Below, piece by piece: positions 1 to 13,359 of a stretch of DNA of 64,000 bases. Numbering within the stretch: the stretch's first letter is position 1; every line of letters begins with the position of its first letter. Source of the DNA: Pogona vitticeps (lineage: Eukaryota > Chordata > Lepidosauria > Squamata > Agamidae). The position numbers and the translations under genes were made by a program. Where the stretch lies: assembly GCF_051106095.1 (NCBI RefSeq), contig NC_135788.1, positions 41,668,501 through 41,732,500 on the forward strand, in the 5' to 3' direction. The notes beneath the pieces are model-generated. The model did no database searches, was not told where the DNA came from, and saw only the letters and a program-made list of their open reading frames with translations.

Positions 1-1393
1 CCTTGGAGCCCAAGATAACAAATTACACAGAGTCTCTTATTCAGTAGCTTCAATTCCTCCCCTTAATAAGCAGAGTAAAGATGCGGACATACTGTATGAG
101 AAAATGCATGGAGAGAGTTCTAATAATACTTATAGCATAATATATCACACTTGATCAGACATATAAACATGGCAACATCTCAGAGCAACATAACATTCAT
201 GTTCAAGTAAAGTAATGACCACCAGATACACAACTAAGTAGTGAAGTGCTGCTCTCACTCACTTGCTTAAATAGTGAGAGCAGCCTATCACTGCAGACAT
301 TGCAGCTGAACATGTTTAACAAGCATTACCTAAGTTTGTCCCATCTATATGCTATCAGTCATCCATTGACTTTGACGTTACAGGCATGACTTTGCATTCT
401 TTACTACATTATTAAATGTAACCCCTTGTTCACTTAAAGGAACAAATCCTGACAAAGAGCACCCAAGTGAGCTTCCTCACCTTTTCACCTTACACTTCCT
501 GAAAAAATGGGATGAACGTGCAGTTGTTAAAGTCTGACTCAGACCCACTTCCTGTTTTTCAGAGATTTATAGTATGGATTTTATAATATTCCAGTTTGCA
601 TGTTGTTTGCAGACTGAGGCATGTTACAAACAAATACTAGTTATTAAAGCCTCAGCTGCAAGAATACTGGTCTAAAACCAATTGCTAAGTCACAAACTCA
701 ATGGTTCGATTGAATTAAGTGCTATATGGTAAATCAACCCTTATTTAAATCCCAGCGATTCACTGCTTGAAATCCTGTTGTTGTTTTTATGCAGATAGAA
801 GGCAAATAGCAGAAACATTTACTCGCTTCCAGCCAGCAATTAAAGAGTCATCAGTGGGATTCTTGAAAACATGCCAAGTCAGTGGGCACCCACCCTGGAG
901 AACTGCAGCTGTGACTCCTTGCCAGCTGGAAGAAAATGACTGTTAAACCTATTAACTTCTAGCTGCACAACAGGACTTCAGCCGCGTCTGCTCTAGCTGG
1001 ACTATCAACAATATTTCAATCTATAGAATCTACCATTATGTTTTGCCAATTGAAATACACAATGTGCATGTGCGTGCGTGCGCGCGCACACAGTATTGCT
1101 ATTGTTGCACAAAACTAAAGTATTTTTACACTAGGTTTTTAGGGAAAGAAAGATATTTCTTTTCAAAGAGATGTTGCTTTGAAAAACAAACAAGTATACT
1201 GTCAAGTCTCCCTACCTCAAAAAAAAATTTATTACTATTTTTGAGATTGTATTTTGTTTGCCTCCCACTTACTCAAGAAATGTTAGGGCTCAGCCAAAAG
1301 GGCCCCAATTCTCACAAACATTTTCCATCAACATCAATATAGTGCATCATTTTAGAGAACCTTATGAAGGGCTCAAAGTTCTTGCTCTGAATA
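1..1393. other. AT-rich DNA without recognised gene
   Basis: I see no exon, RNA gene or clear repeat here. The short open frames lack conserved motifs. The one oddity is an alternating purine-pyrimidine run at 1062-1092. Confidence 0.5.
1062..1092. repeat. alternating TG/CG tract
   Basis: A stretch of about 31 bases alternates purine and pyrimidine without a break and passes from TG to CG and then CA steps. Such tracts can adopt left-handed Z-DNA under supercoiling. It is probably a decayed (TG)n microsatellite. Confidence 0.6.
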
Positions 1394-1654
1394 CAGTGGA
1401 CCCTTGACTTACAGACGGCTTGACTTACAGACTTTTTGAGTTACAGACTTCTCTGGCTGCAAAATTTAGGTTTGACTTACAGACTGAGATTTGACTTACA
1501 GACCAGAAAAAAACCAAAATGGAACAAAAACGGCCTGTTACGGGATTAATCGGTTTTCAATGCACTGTAGGTCAATGGAGACTTGACTTACAGACTTTTT
1601 GACTTGAGAACCGCCTTCCAATACGGATTAAGTTCTCAAGTCAAGACCCCACTG
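1394..1654. mobile_element. non-autonomous Tc1/mariner (pogo/Tigger-like) element, copy 1
   Basis: A 261-bp unit lies between TA dinucleotides. Its ends are inverted repeats: cagtgg plus ctTGACTT on the left and the reverse complement of cagtggggtcttgactt on the right. The interior repeats the phrase gacttacagac several times. No transposase is encoded. A copy of the same length with only about two visible base differences lies at 14571-14831, so the family moved recently. The TA target and CAGTGG-type ends suit Tc1/mariner, most like Tigger/pogo; the exact family is not certain. Confidence 0.8.
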
Positions 1655-1656
1655 TA

Positions 1657-2590
1657 CATTCATTTGCCCCCATTTTCCTTATCACTTAGTCCCAAAAACA
1701 TTGCACTCATTGTAAATCAACTTTATTTTGCAACATAAATTCACTCTGTAGACAACCTTATAGGCTGTGTGGTGCTTTGATGCCGTTACATTCACTAGAT
1801 GTTATCTCAGGGTCACTCTGAATGAGAAGGAAGCTGTAATGAAAGAGAAGACATGGTGCCAAAGTAAGTAGATCACAGGCACCGTGAAAAGAACAGTGAA
1901 AGCGAAGAGGCAAACTATATTAGGATGTTTGTGTGTTTTCAGGATTTTAAAAGCCCTATAAATCAAAGGAGAAGATATTCAGCACAACCATACAAGGAGT
2001 GATGCACATAATCTAATGCACAAAGCACAGATTAGATCATAGTTGGGCTTCCATAAAACTGCCACCTTCACATTTTCAGTACTCAGACAAAAAAAAAAAA
2101 AAAAAAACTCTGCCTGATCAGTGGGCTCCTGCTGCTATACCATCTCTGTTCATTGTTCTCATTTCTTTCATTCCAGCTAACCAACTTTACATATTTCCAT
2201 TCCCTATGCCACTACCCTATTTCCTTGTATAACAACATCACTAATATTGTGATATTTTGCAGTTTTTCCAATACATTTTTGATACAGGAAACATATTTCA
2301 ATTTTACATGAGGCTTTTCCTGGCTGCAATATTTTTTTCCTGCAAATGTAAGACACAATTTCTTTACCAGATGATTGCTTTTAGTGCATTTACTAGTAAT
2401 CTAATCACTAGTAATCTTACCAGGGTGTCAACCAGCCATCTAGATCTGCAGCATTTTAAGGTGTGAACCTGAACGTCTGAGTTTATTAAAGGATGCTTCC
2501 ACAGCTCCTTGCCCCCAGACCTTTACTCTTCTTGTTTGCTTTAAAGCATAGAAAAGCTTTGCTTTTCTCACTGAACATGGTGTCATAGAC
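1657..2590. other. AT-rich DNA without recognised gene
   Basis: There is a run of about 19 A at 2089-2107. Nothing else is recognisable. Confidence 0.45.
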
Positions 2591-2901
2591 TAGTGGTGGC
2601 AAAACCTTTTGGGCTCATGTGTCCAAACTGGGGGGGGGGGACAGCAGGTGGCAGAACCAGAAGGGCGGCAGCGAAACCAGAAGTGGCACAGAGGTGCCTC
2701 GAGACCCCACTCTGGATCCACTGCCAGCACCAGCTGTTCCGGATCTGCCTGCCGAAGCGCCAGCACCGCAGCTGCAGCTGCCTTCTTAGGTTTGCCTGCA
2801 TGGTGGAGGGAGTAGCAATCTGGCAACATATGGCTCGCGTGCCTGCAGAAAGGGTTCTGCATGCCAGCTGTGGCACGTGTGCCATAGGTTCACCATCGCT
2901 G
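2591..2901. mobile_element. short non-autonomous hAT-like element
   Basis: The left end tagtggtggcaaaacc and the right end, read in reverse complement (cagcgatggtgaacctatgg), form imperfect inverted repeats of the hAT type (CAGNGGTGGCGAACCT). The flanks catagact and actagact match at six of eight positions, as a decayed 8-bp target duplication would. The GC-rich interior has an 11-G run at 2630-2640 and gives several overlapping open frames, none with a protein signature. Confidence 0.6.
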
Positions 2902-2910
2902 CACTAGACT

Positions 2911-3869
2911 CTGTCACAGATGCACCTGCTTGCTCCACTTTGAAGCGAGGCTGTGGTATATTGGCCGACCATGAATATCCTGTCTAACTAATTTCCTATT
3001 GAAATGTAACTTCAGAACAGCTTCCAGACAAGTTAGAGTACCCAAGGGGGGGGGACTGCCTGCATACTTAGAAAACATAAGCCCCTTTGCTGTTCTACCC
3101 TATAGAATGCATACTGAATAACCCCCTTGACCTGCATGTCAGCCAATGAGGATTTTTCTGTACCTTTATTTCCTTGTGGTTAGAAGGCATAAAAGCTCTT
3201 TGTACTTTTAGGTCAATGTTCCTCATGTCTAGGGTACCCAAGTGGCCACTTGAAATAAACAGCGCTTGTTCTCTCTTGAGTCTGTGTATGGTCAAATCTC
3301 ATCCTTGCTTGTACAAGAGTGTTTTAACACTCCCAGATTTCTTATATCTGGCTCGCAAAGGGTACAGTCTTCACTTCAAGTCCCACTGAGTCCAGTAGAA
3401 CTTACTTCTGATTAGACATCCACATGATCGTGTCCTGGAGTATGTCAGCACCCAAAATAGGATTGTTTTGTTTAAACCAATACCAGACTGGTATTTCCAA
3501 AAATAGCAAAATGTAGATAATATATATGTTTTAAGTGTGCTTCTGAGGAGTCTGACCCAATCATAAAATATGTAAAAAGCACAAACATTTATTGGACATA
3601 TCCCTGTATGATTGCTCAGATTCATGGTGGGAAATGTTAATTTTATTTTGGAAATATATTTACATAACAATATAAAAGTCATGGAAAAATATGAACTGCA
3701 TGTGGCCTTTATTTTCCATCGTTAACATTGCTGTGTTCTCATATAACTGTCACTGATCATTGCTCATTTCACTAATTCATGCACACATGGGTACACACAG
3801 AGAGTCTATAAATAATTGCTTTCAAAAGTGATGGGCTGAATAACTGTATTAGAACTTTGTATTTTGTAG
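2911..3869. other. intergenic DNA without recognised gene
   Basis: A 9-G run lies near 3046-3054. A short segment near 3373-3425 resembles a dispersed squamate repeat with a ttacttctgagtaa-like core, but too little remains to classify it. Confidence 0.4.
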
Positions 3870-3871
3870 TA

Positions 3872-4304
3872 CAGTGGTGCCTCGCTTAACGAGCACCCCG
3901 TTTAACGACGAAGCCGCTTAGCGATGAAGAATTTGCGATCGAAATAGCGATCGCATTGCAATGTTTTAAATAGGAAAAAATTGCTTTGCGATGATCAATA
4001 AGCTGTTTCGATTACCGATTATCGCATAGCGATCTTTTTCCTACAGCTGATCGGTGGTTCCAAAATGGCCACCAGAAAAAAACATGGCTGCCAGCTGTGT
4101 TTTGGGACGGATTCCTCGCATACCGGGCAGTGAAAATGGCCGCCGTATGGAGGATTTTCGCTTAAAGGTGCGTTTTTTGCCCATAGGAACGCATTGATGG
4201 GGTTTCAATGCATTCCTATGCACTTTTAAAAATCGCTTAGCGATGTTTTCAGTTAGCAGCGATTTTTGCTCCACTGATTAACATTGCTAAGTGAGGCACC
4301 ACTG
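3872..4304. mobile_element. non-autonomous Tc1/mariner-type element, copy A
   Basis: This 433-bp unit is flanked by TA on both sides. The left end is cagtggtgcctcgcttaacg and the right end, reverse complemented, is cagtggtgcctcacttagc. A relative of 405 bp with the same left end lies at 61100-61504. The interior contains several gcgatcgc-like and ttgcgatg motifs but no transposase. Confidence 0.8.
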
Positions 4305-4415
4305 TATGCTTTTGTTTTCTGTTTGAATAATCCTGTTAATGCTGTTAGTGCTGTGTTGAGAGAAAAAAAGAGGAGGTCTTTGCTGGTAATAAGAAAGGGG
4401 AAGATTCTTTAGGAT

Positions 4416-5342
4416 TTGGGAACTGTGAAAGGGAGCAACAGATCCAAAAAAGAAGACTCACCAGGCTATGGGGCCTCTGGGACTGCCAAATTAATGAATC
4501 AAGACCCCTTTAAAAATGCAATTCAGGAGATGCAAGGAAACATCATTAAACAACTTTCGGACCAGATGCAGGATGTACAAACAGATTTTAAAGCAGGAAC
4601 TGAAAGAACCAAGCTAAAAATAGGCTCATTTACAGAGACAGTGGAGAAAGTTGATTGTAGATTAACAAAAGTAGAATGAGATATACAGGATATCAATGAA
4701 GAAAAAGATATGATGCAGTCATGTCTCCTAACTTTGGAGATGAAGAAAGCCTCCTAATTTTTAAGGCTTCAGAACGTGGAAGAGATGCAGGGAGAGACTG
4801 AACAGGAATTAATAACACTGATTTCTGAAGAATTGGCCAAACAAACTGGGATAGGCCAGCAGGACTTGGAACAATCGACTGAAAAACTCTACCATTGGGA
4901 AAATGCTTTTACCAGACGAAATAAATTATCAAAGGAGATCCATATAAAATTTCTAAGAACAGTAAAAGAAAAAATCCTGAAAGTTAAGAGAGAAAAAGAT
5001 TTGATGATAAAAGGAACTAAGATAAATGTACTGAAACAGGTGCCCTGGAGTGTGCAGGAAAAAAAAAGACAATATCATTTTCTCACCAAAATATTAATTG
5101 ACAGGAAAATCCCATTTTCATGGCAGGTCCCGGAAGGAGTATATTTTAATTGGGAAGCAGGAAGATACAACCTGAATAGTAAAATGAAAGCCAGAAACTT
5201 CCTGATAGAAATGAAACAAAAACTGAAGCTGACAAAAGAACTACAATTTTTGAGCGAAGAATCAGAAGAAGAACAAAGAGAAGATGAGAAACAAGAAAAA
5301 GAAGAGGAAGAAAGACCAAGGATGCCACCACCAGCAAGGTGA
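4416..5342 (+). pseudogene. L1 ORF1 protein, inactivated
   Basis: In L1s this protein is an RNA-binding chaperone that forms the RNP. One frame runs 4416-5342, about 308 codons, with in-frame stops at 4677-4679 and 4755-4757. The N-terminal third is polar and coiled-coil-like (QEMQGNIIKQLSDQMQDVQ). The C-terminal part has the RRM/CTD-like pattern ending in FSWQVPEGVYFNWEAGRYNL, followed by a very acidic Glu/Lys tail (about 5260-5325). ORF2 begins some 50 bp downstream, as expected for L1. Identification rests on order and general character. Confidence 0.7.
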
Positions 5343-6506
5343 ACTAGGAGCCAAGGAACTGAGAGATAAGATGGGTAGTAAAAACTGTGCAGATGTCTGA
5401 ACAAATTAAGCTTCTCTCAGTGAATGTAAAAGGGCTTAATCTGCCCCAGAAAAGAAAGAAAATATTCAATAAACTTTTTAAAGCAAAGGCAGACATCATA
5501 TTTATCCAAGAAACACACATATAAAAAAGGACAAAAATTGTTAGAAAATTCTAAATTAGGGAAAACCTTTCTAGCTTCATATCAACAAAAAAAGAAAGGA
5601 GTAGCTATGTATATCAAGAAAGATCTGAACCCAAAATTGGTATTTGCCTCAGAAGATGGGAGACTACTGATGGTGAAAATTACCTATGAGGAAGAAGAAA
5701 TACTACTGGTGAATATATATGCACCAAATGAATCTCAACCCAAATTCTATCTTCAACTGAAGACTCAATTAACTCCAAAGGCAGAACAGAAAATATATAT
5801 CATGGGAGACTTTAAAGCAATAGTAAATAAATAAAAAGATACATCAACAAGAAATGGAAATGCAAGGAAAAGAACAAGAAATGTGATACCTAAGGTATTC
5901 CTTGAAATGGCAGAAGAACTAAGTCTAATTGATATATGGGGACCCAGATATCCCAAAAGAAGAGACTACACATTCTACTCAAACAGACACAACTCCTGGT
6001 CAAGAATAGATAACTGCTGGATCTCAGCGGAAATCACTCATACATATGTAGACCACAACCCATTATGGATTATTTTAGGGCAAACACCAAGAAAAGGCTC
6101 ATGGAGGCTGAATAGTTATCTACTGAGAGACGAATCCTTCCTAAATAAATTTAAAAAGAGTTAAAATTTTACTTTCAAATTAATAAACCCCAGGACACAG
6201 TGATGACAGTGATATGGGATGCTGCAAAAGCTTTTTTCGTGGTTGTGCGATAGAATACAATACATAAAGACAAAAAGGAGAGAAGTAAACAATACCATAC
6301 TCTAATAACGTCCTTAAAAAGGAGGAAATGGAACTAAAGCAGTCTCCAACCAACAAGAATTTATTAAATAAGATAAACATTTTACAGCATAAAATTAACT
6401 TATTAAAACAAAAAGAGTTGGAGAAAAAAAATTAAATTTGCAAGGCAAAATTTCTTTGAAAACGCAAATAAGCCAGGAAGATGGTTAGCATATAGAATCT
6501 TTAGTG

Positions 6507-6698
<192 letters not shown>

Positions 6699-6832
6699 GA
6701 TGTTTTTAGTGCTTTGGTATTTTTAGTGTTTTTAATGTTTTTAGATTGTTTTTATTTCTCCTAACTTAAATAATGTATCTTACTTTTGCTGGTCAATGAC
6801 CGTAATAAAACATTTATTATTATTATAGAATT
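6699..6832 (+). mobile_element. 3' end of a second LINE inserted in the L1
   Basis: After the GATA array comes a T-rich 3' UTR ending gtcaatgaccgtaataaa and a (ATT)n tail. L1 sequence resumes after about 6832. The tail form (short motif plus aataaa plus simple repeat) resembles the ends of the LINEs at 31.0 and 47.1 kb in this window. It is 5' truncated to about 130 bp, which is usual for LINE insertions. Confidence 0.55.
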
Positions 6833-9627
6833 AAAAAAGAAAGAGAAAAAAACACAGATTACAAAAATACTGGATAAGCAAGAGAAGGAAATATATAAAC
6901 AAAAGGAGATTGAAAAAGAAATTCAAAAGTTCTATGCCGGACTTTATTAAAAAAGAGAAGGAGAAGCAAATGGAATATCTGAATAAAATTCCAGCTTGGA
7001 GGTTTAATTTTCAACAACTCAAGAAACTAAACAAATCAATCACAATGAATGAGATTGGAGAAACATGGAAAAAACAGAAAAGCAGGAAATCCCTCCGCCC
7101 CGATGGACTATCAGCTGAGTATTATAAGGCATTTGAAGAAGTCTTAAGTCCTCAATTTAAGAAGTTAACTGAAGACATTGAGTCTAAGAGGGAAATTCCA
7201 AACTCATGGAAAGAGGCACATATTACTCTAATAAGGAGTGGTCAGAGAAAATGAAATCAAGAATTGCAGACCAATCTCTTTCTTAAAGGTTGACTACAAG
7301 ATTTTTACAACCATCTGGGCATCAAGATTAAAGGAAATACTGGGAGAAATAATAGATAAAGATTAAACAGGTTTCATCCCTAAAATGAAATTGTCATCAA
7401 ACATAAAGACAATAATAGATATCTTAGAATAATACGAATTGCATCCAGAAAAACAGATGATGTTAATCTGTCTAGATGCAGAGAAAGCCTTTGACAATGT
7501 CAACTGGGAGTTCATGTTGTTACAACTAAAGAAAATGGGAGTGGAAGGAAACTTTTTACAAACAATTAAGGCAATGTATTCCAAGCAGGAAGCCAGGATT
7601 AAAGTCAAAGGTAATCTAACAGAGAGCATACTGCTTGAACAAGGCACAAGTCAGGGAAGTCCACTATCCCCTCTTTTGTTTATATTAACTTTGGAAATTT
7701 AAACAGGCAGATAAGGGCTAATGAAAACGTTAAAGGACTAAAAATTAGAGGTGAAAAATTTAAGGTACAAACATATGCAGATGATCTAGTAATAATACTT
7801 GAAAATCCTCATAGAAATTTGGAGGAACTATTGAGAATAATAGAAGATTATGGACAACTGGCAGGTCTTAAAATAAACTATCAAAAATGAAATTTATGAC
7901 TAAAACATAAAGAAAGAAGATGTGAAAAAATTGGTGATGGAAACCAATTTTTAAGCAGTACAGAAAATCAAATATTTAGGAATTACCATCACCAAAAAAA
8001 ACAAGTAACTTAATGAAAGAGAATTATCTTAGAATACAGAAGGAAATTCAGAAAAAATTGGAAAAATCGAGTAAGTTGCAATTATCTCTGATGGGAAGAA
8101 TTTCAACAATAAAAATGATGATATTACCAAAACATCTATTTCTTTTTCAAAATCTACCAATACTATTACATTTTAAATATTTCAAGGACTTGGATCATCT
8201 GACAGTGAATTTTGTATGGAAGACCAAGAAACCAAGAATAAAACTTAGGCTATTACAGGACCTGAAAGAAGGGGGGGGGGGGGGTTCAGGACTACCGAAC
8301 TGGCTATTGTACTATAAGGCTTGTACTATGACATGGATAAAATAATGGATAATTCTTGCAAACCAAAGACTACTGAAATTGGAGGAACATGATTTAAGAA
8401 TGGGTTGGCATGCATATGTGTGGTATGGGAAATACAAGGAGCAATCACATTTTATAGAACACAATGTGAGAAAGGCACTATGCTTAGTGTGGCAAAAATT
8501 TCAAGCACAAATTTATAAGAAAATCCCAACATGGGTAGCGCCTATAGAAGCATTTACTTTGAAAGTGTTGAATCAGAAAGGTGCATTACTAACATATAAA
8601 GAATTACTTAATTAAAAATATAAAAAAATAAGCAAGAGCTAGAGGAACTAAGGGTGGCAACAGATTGGTGGTCAATGAACAGACTAGAATCGAGATACAA
8701 AAAAGATAAAATTGTGGGCTTCTTTGAGGGTGAAGTCCAGGTGGATAAACTGTGAATATATACTGATGAGAAAATAATTTTAAAAATGTATATATACCTA
8801 TTGGAATATGATATGGAAGATGAGAGGGTAAAGGAGACAGTGATAAAATGGGCAAGTAACTTTGGTTGCAATATCTATATTGATGATTGGACAATGATGT
8901 GGAAAGAGTGTCATAAAATGATTAAGCCGGTAAATTTAAGATAAAATATCCTCAAAATGTTTTATAGATAGCACTATACCCCTGCAAGGTTGGCAAAAAT
9001 GTCAGAGGGTAATAGCAATGTTTTTTGGAAGTGTAAAAAAAGCAGGAACTTACTATCATATGTGGTGGACGTGCGAAATATCTCAAAAGAGATATTGGAC
9101 ACCGGTGTGGGAAATCATACAACAGAAATTAAATTTTAAACCTGAAATAGCACTATTAAATATTATGTCAGATATCACTGATAAGAAAATTAAATAGTGT
9201 TTAATGTCTATACTTGTAGCTGCTAGGTTACTCTGGGCCCAAAAATGGAAAAGTGAAGAAATACCTACGATGGAGGAGTTCCTAAAGAAGCTGTTGTATA
9301 TTGCAGAATTAGATACAGAAGCACTACAAGAACAGCCAAGAGACTATGTAAAACAAAGTTGGAACTTAATATATGTTTGGGCTCAGGAAAAGATAAAAGT
9401 TTAGGTAAAAATATTTCATGTTTATTACTTTTTTCAAGGCTCCCTGGAAATCTGGGAGATCTGGGATCCAAATGAGGTTGGAATCTTTGTCCTCTGAAGG
9501 GGGGAGGGGTGGGTTTATTTTGGCTTATTTTTTCTCTTTATTTCTTACTTTGTTGTAGTTTGTTTGAATGATAGATGTTTTGTATTACTATGTTTAAATA
9601 AAATAAAACTCTTGGGGGGGGGGGGGA

Positions 9628-11089
9628 GTGATGGGAAAACAAAAAGATTTCCATTTTCATCTGATTTCATATGCCCTGCCTTGCATTCAGTCAGGTATAA
9701 ATCTTCAGGAGCCAAAAGGATGAGTTCTTAATACAGAAAAATTATAATCTGCATCACATATGGACAAAGTACAGTTCTCCAAAACTTTGTTGAACTACAC
9801 ATCCCAGAGTTCCACACCATTATATATACTGAGACAAGTTGATGGGAGTTGCACTCTTTTCCCAATCTTAACTTAAATGGCATTTATTAATTTTCCCTAT
9901 AATACAAGCTTCCAAAAACCACAAAAAAGGATGAATTAGTTTGCAACTTTTGCTGTGTCAGCACATAAAAACTGAGGTTGATCATTTTTGCCGTGTTAGC
10001 ACATAATAGAAAGATTGATTTCTTTTTTTCTCTGTATGCCTGGATAAGCTGCTCAGGTATCATCTATGGTGATATACCATATCTAAGGGGAGACAGGTTT
10101 CTGTGGAGGTAGAGAATACAGAGTGCGAGATAAAAGTCTTAAAAAATAACTGAGCAGACTATTCAGTTGCAGTCAAGGGAGTGAGGGACTCCATTAAACT
10201 GTTTTCAATTCAAAATAAAAAAAATTATATTTGGGTAATCCAGAAACAGTACTTGGTCCCTATGAAAGCAAATATAGAAAAGAACCATGCAGTTCCCTCC
10301 ATTGATCAGGATTTCTCATACCTTCCATCCTCCTGCTCTGCAGCCTGAGCAATATTATTTGCCTTCAGCATTTCTATAAATGTCATTTCCTATCTCCATT
10401 CATGCATCAGTCAACCATAATCCCAGCTAAAGCGTTAAAATACTATTAGATCAAGCACTACTAAATTATATGTAAAAAAACAAAATTAGTGATATACACT
10501 ACATTCCTTTTAGCTATCCTGTGGATTTCTCTTAACAAGGATGCTTCAAATGAAATCAAGGTTCTGATAAAGTGAACAAGCAGTATTGTTAAACAAAGGC
10601 TAACATTTATTTGGAGACATCACACTTACAAAGTGAAGTGTTTCTTTGAAGCTGAAGATTAAAAAGAATACTAGTCTAAAAATAATCTTACGTGCACCTT
10701 TTTTTGTCTATGACTTAAGATAGAAGTGCTAATTTTATGATCAAAAGCTTAACATACATCTTTGGTTGCTATTTCTGGATAATCACCTAATATCATTATT
10801 ATTAGCTACATTATTATCATGTTTTCCTTCCAAGGAGATGAAAGTGACATTTCAGTTCACAACAGTTCTGAAATCAACTGTGTTGAGAGAGACTTTTCCC
10901 AAAACATCCGGCTTCCTCAGGCAGATAGTTGAACCTGCTTTTTTTCCATCTAAATCTAACAGTGACACCTAGAAAAGCAACTTCTCTTTCTGAAATACAT
11001 TCATCAAGAGAAAAGCAGGTATCTTGGGGGAAAAACAAGAATGAAGTGGGGATAGCTATGCTTCACCGTCAGTCAGTCCAAAATAATCT
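9628..11089. other. AT-rich DNA without recognised gene
   Basis: Near 9790-9860 lies a fragment with the phrases gaactacacatcccagag and gggagttgcac, the core of a small dispersed hAT-like repeat that recurs elsewhere in the window. No exon is evident. Confidence 0.45.
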
Positions 11090-11213
11090 TACAACTGGGA
11101 AGGATCCTATGGATCATCAAGTCCAACCCCTGTCAGGGAGCACAGTGAGATATCAAACTCCCAGCCTCTGGCTCCCCGGTCAGATACCTAAGCCACTGGG
11201 CTATCCTATCCTA
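11090..11213 (-). mobile_element. tRNA-derived SINE
   Basis: Read on the minus strand this gives gatagcccagtggcttaggt (A-box region), then gggagtttgatatctc (B-box region), then ttggacttgatgatcc. That order of tRNA head, B box and CR1-like gatgatcc tail is typical of a widespread sauropsid SINE. The promoter boxes are partly decayed. Confidence 0.65.
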
Positions 11214-11489
11214 TTTACTGTTTTATGGGTACATATGTACTATTTCAGTAATTCCGTAGTTTGCAGAAATATACTCATCCTATTTTCAGTGATATTTCAG
11301 ATGTGTTTCATAATTACTGTAAGGTTACGAACTCATACATAACCGTTTAGGAATAATTCCCACACAGCACAATGGGACTTGCTTTAACATTCCTAGGATA
11401 ACACTGCTTGTCTATAATCCCAAACAAACTTAATTGGGAATACAATTAACTTCCAAACAAACATGAAATAGTAAGATCATTGTTTAAAA

Positions 11490-12447
11490 AGCCCTTTTTG
11501 GACCTATACAATACTGGATAATTGCCAACCAGTATCTAATATCCCATTCTTGGGGAAAGTAATAGACTGGGTTGTGGTCTCTCAGCTCCACTGGTTCCTG
11601 GATAAGACAGAGTATCTAGATCCGTTTCAATCTGTCTTCAGGCCTAGTTATGGGACAGAGACAGCTTTGGTTGCCTTGGTAGATAACCTGCAACGAGAAC
11701 TGGATAGGTGTCCCTGTTGGTTTTGCTGGATCTCTCATTGGTTTTCGATACTATTGACCACAGTATCTTCCCATCTCGCTGGAATGGGAATTGGGGGCAC
11801 TGTTTTATGATCAGCTACCAGGCACAATCTAAAGTGCTGGTTTTAATCTATAAAGTCCTAAATGGCCTGGGTCCAAGCTATCTCAAAGACCCTATCTCCA
11901 ATTATGAGTTGCCTCAGGTGTTAAGATCATCAGGAGAGGCCTTTCTCTCTGTCCCACCACCTTCACAGATGCATCTGATGGGGACACATGAGAGAGTTTT
12001 CTCTGTTGCTGCACCCATTTTGGAACTCCTTCCCACAAGAAGCCAGACTGGCCCCATCTTTGCTATCCTTCCACAAACAGGCAAAGACCTTACTCTTCAG
12101 GAAGCCTTCCCTCAGTAACCAGCCACCTGTGTGTGATTTTTAGACAGATTGTTATGGATTACTGTTTTGACTGGATTTTTAGTACTAATGTTTTCCATTT
12201 CTCAGAGTAACTTCTTTTAAAATTTTGTATACTTTTTGATCTTTGCCTTAATAGTGCCTGTTAAGGATGTGAGATGCCTCCGTATTAATTGTTCATAGAT
12301 TTACATATTGTATTTTAATGATACTAACCACCATTGTATGTTCATTGTTTTCAACTTTAAAAATGGTATTTCATTGTTGTAAGCTGCCTTGGGTCCTTTT
12401 CAAGGAGAAAGGCAGGGTGAAAATATTTTAAATAAATAAATAAATAC
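11490..12447 (+). mobile_element. LINE-2 (L2), truncated and internally deleted
   Basis: The translated pieces show PFLGKVIDWVVVSQLHWFLD, LDPFQSVFRPSYGTETAL and LLVLLDLSLVFDTIDHS, the L2 reverse transcriptase pattern ending in the FDTIDH catalytic motif. After about 11808 the sequence jumps to the L2 C-terminal region (KVLNGLGPSYLKDPI and following), so the central RT including the YxDD box is missing. The 3' end carries the usual L2 UTR (aagctgccttgggtcc) and an (AAAT)n tail at about 12430-12447. Confidence 0.8.
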
Positions 12448-13084
12448 ACACTGCATTCCAAATGTAATTGTCTGTGACAGGTTTGCCCTGGTTTGATTAA
12501 ATGGGCAAAATGAAATAAAAGAATCAACTTTACATGTATTGTCTACCCAGTTCTATTCTGCTCATACCCATACTTTTTGGCAGACTCTTATTTTTAACCC
12601 CCTTAGGTTCTAGATGTTCATATAAATCTTTTCCTTCTTAGGACACTCCTAACTTCCCATAAACTATTGAGTGTATTTATTTATTAAAAATATATTATAT
12701 TTTGCTTTTATATTCTTATTCCAGCACTTGACAAAAACCATCTCATAGCAGTCTACACATAAAAAACATAAAACAAATTTATAACATGTATCTCAATGAA
12801 ACGGCAGCACAAAATAAAAACAAAAAAGTAACAGAAATGGAAATAACTGCAGCTCCTTCTGATCAATCAGAACATGCTACAGTTATTTGCCTTTATAAAA
12901 ATACTATTTGTCTATTCTTCTTATTAAATTAATTTATTTTATTTTATTTATTTTAATAAAAAATTAAATTTTAATAAACAAGCTATTCCCAAGTAATGTA
13001 GAGCTTTCAAGGTGATAGACAGCACTTTAAATTCAGACCCTGAAATGCACTTGCAACCAATATAACTAGTACAGAATCAGTGTA
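12448..13084. other. AT-rich DNA, possible LINE-tail debris
   Basis: Runs of tttatttattttatttt at about 12925-12960 and a segment near 12690-12760 look like reverse-oriented L2/CR1 tails. The match is too degraded to delimit. Confidence 0.35.
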
Positions 13085-13330
13085 CAGTAGAACTCCCCAT
13101 ATCTGTGGGATTGTTATCTGTAGTTTCAGTTATTTGTGGTTTACCGCAGCCTTATCCACAACATACAAGAGGGCAACTCTTATGGCTGTTGTCCCACCCT
13201 CTTGTGGCCTTTGCACTGCCTCCTTGTATGTTGTTGTCACGTTCCCACGCGGCCCCTGCTTGTTTCATCAAACTAAGAGCTCACGCTACGTGTCTTTCAG
13301 CTGCCACCAGCTGATTACATTAACATTATC
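13085..13330. mobile_element. fragment of a Tigger/mariner-like DNA transposon
   Basis: The sequence cagtagaactccccatatct directly after a TA starts a unit with repeated ctgtggga and ttatccaca phrases, the pattern of Tigger-type ends. No matching right end was found, so it is one-sided and its limit is approximate. Confidence 0.4.
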
Positions 13331-13359
13331 TATTATTAATGATATATGTCCAGGCCATA

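Noticed and set aside
2583-2907. Overlapping open frames of about 100 codons on both strands
   Set aside because: They lie within a GC-rich hAT-like element and have no domain or codon signature.
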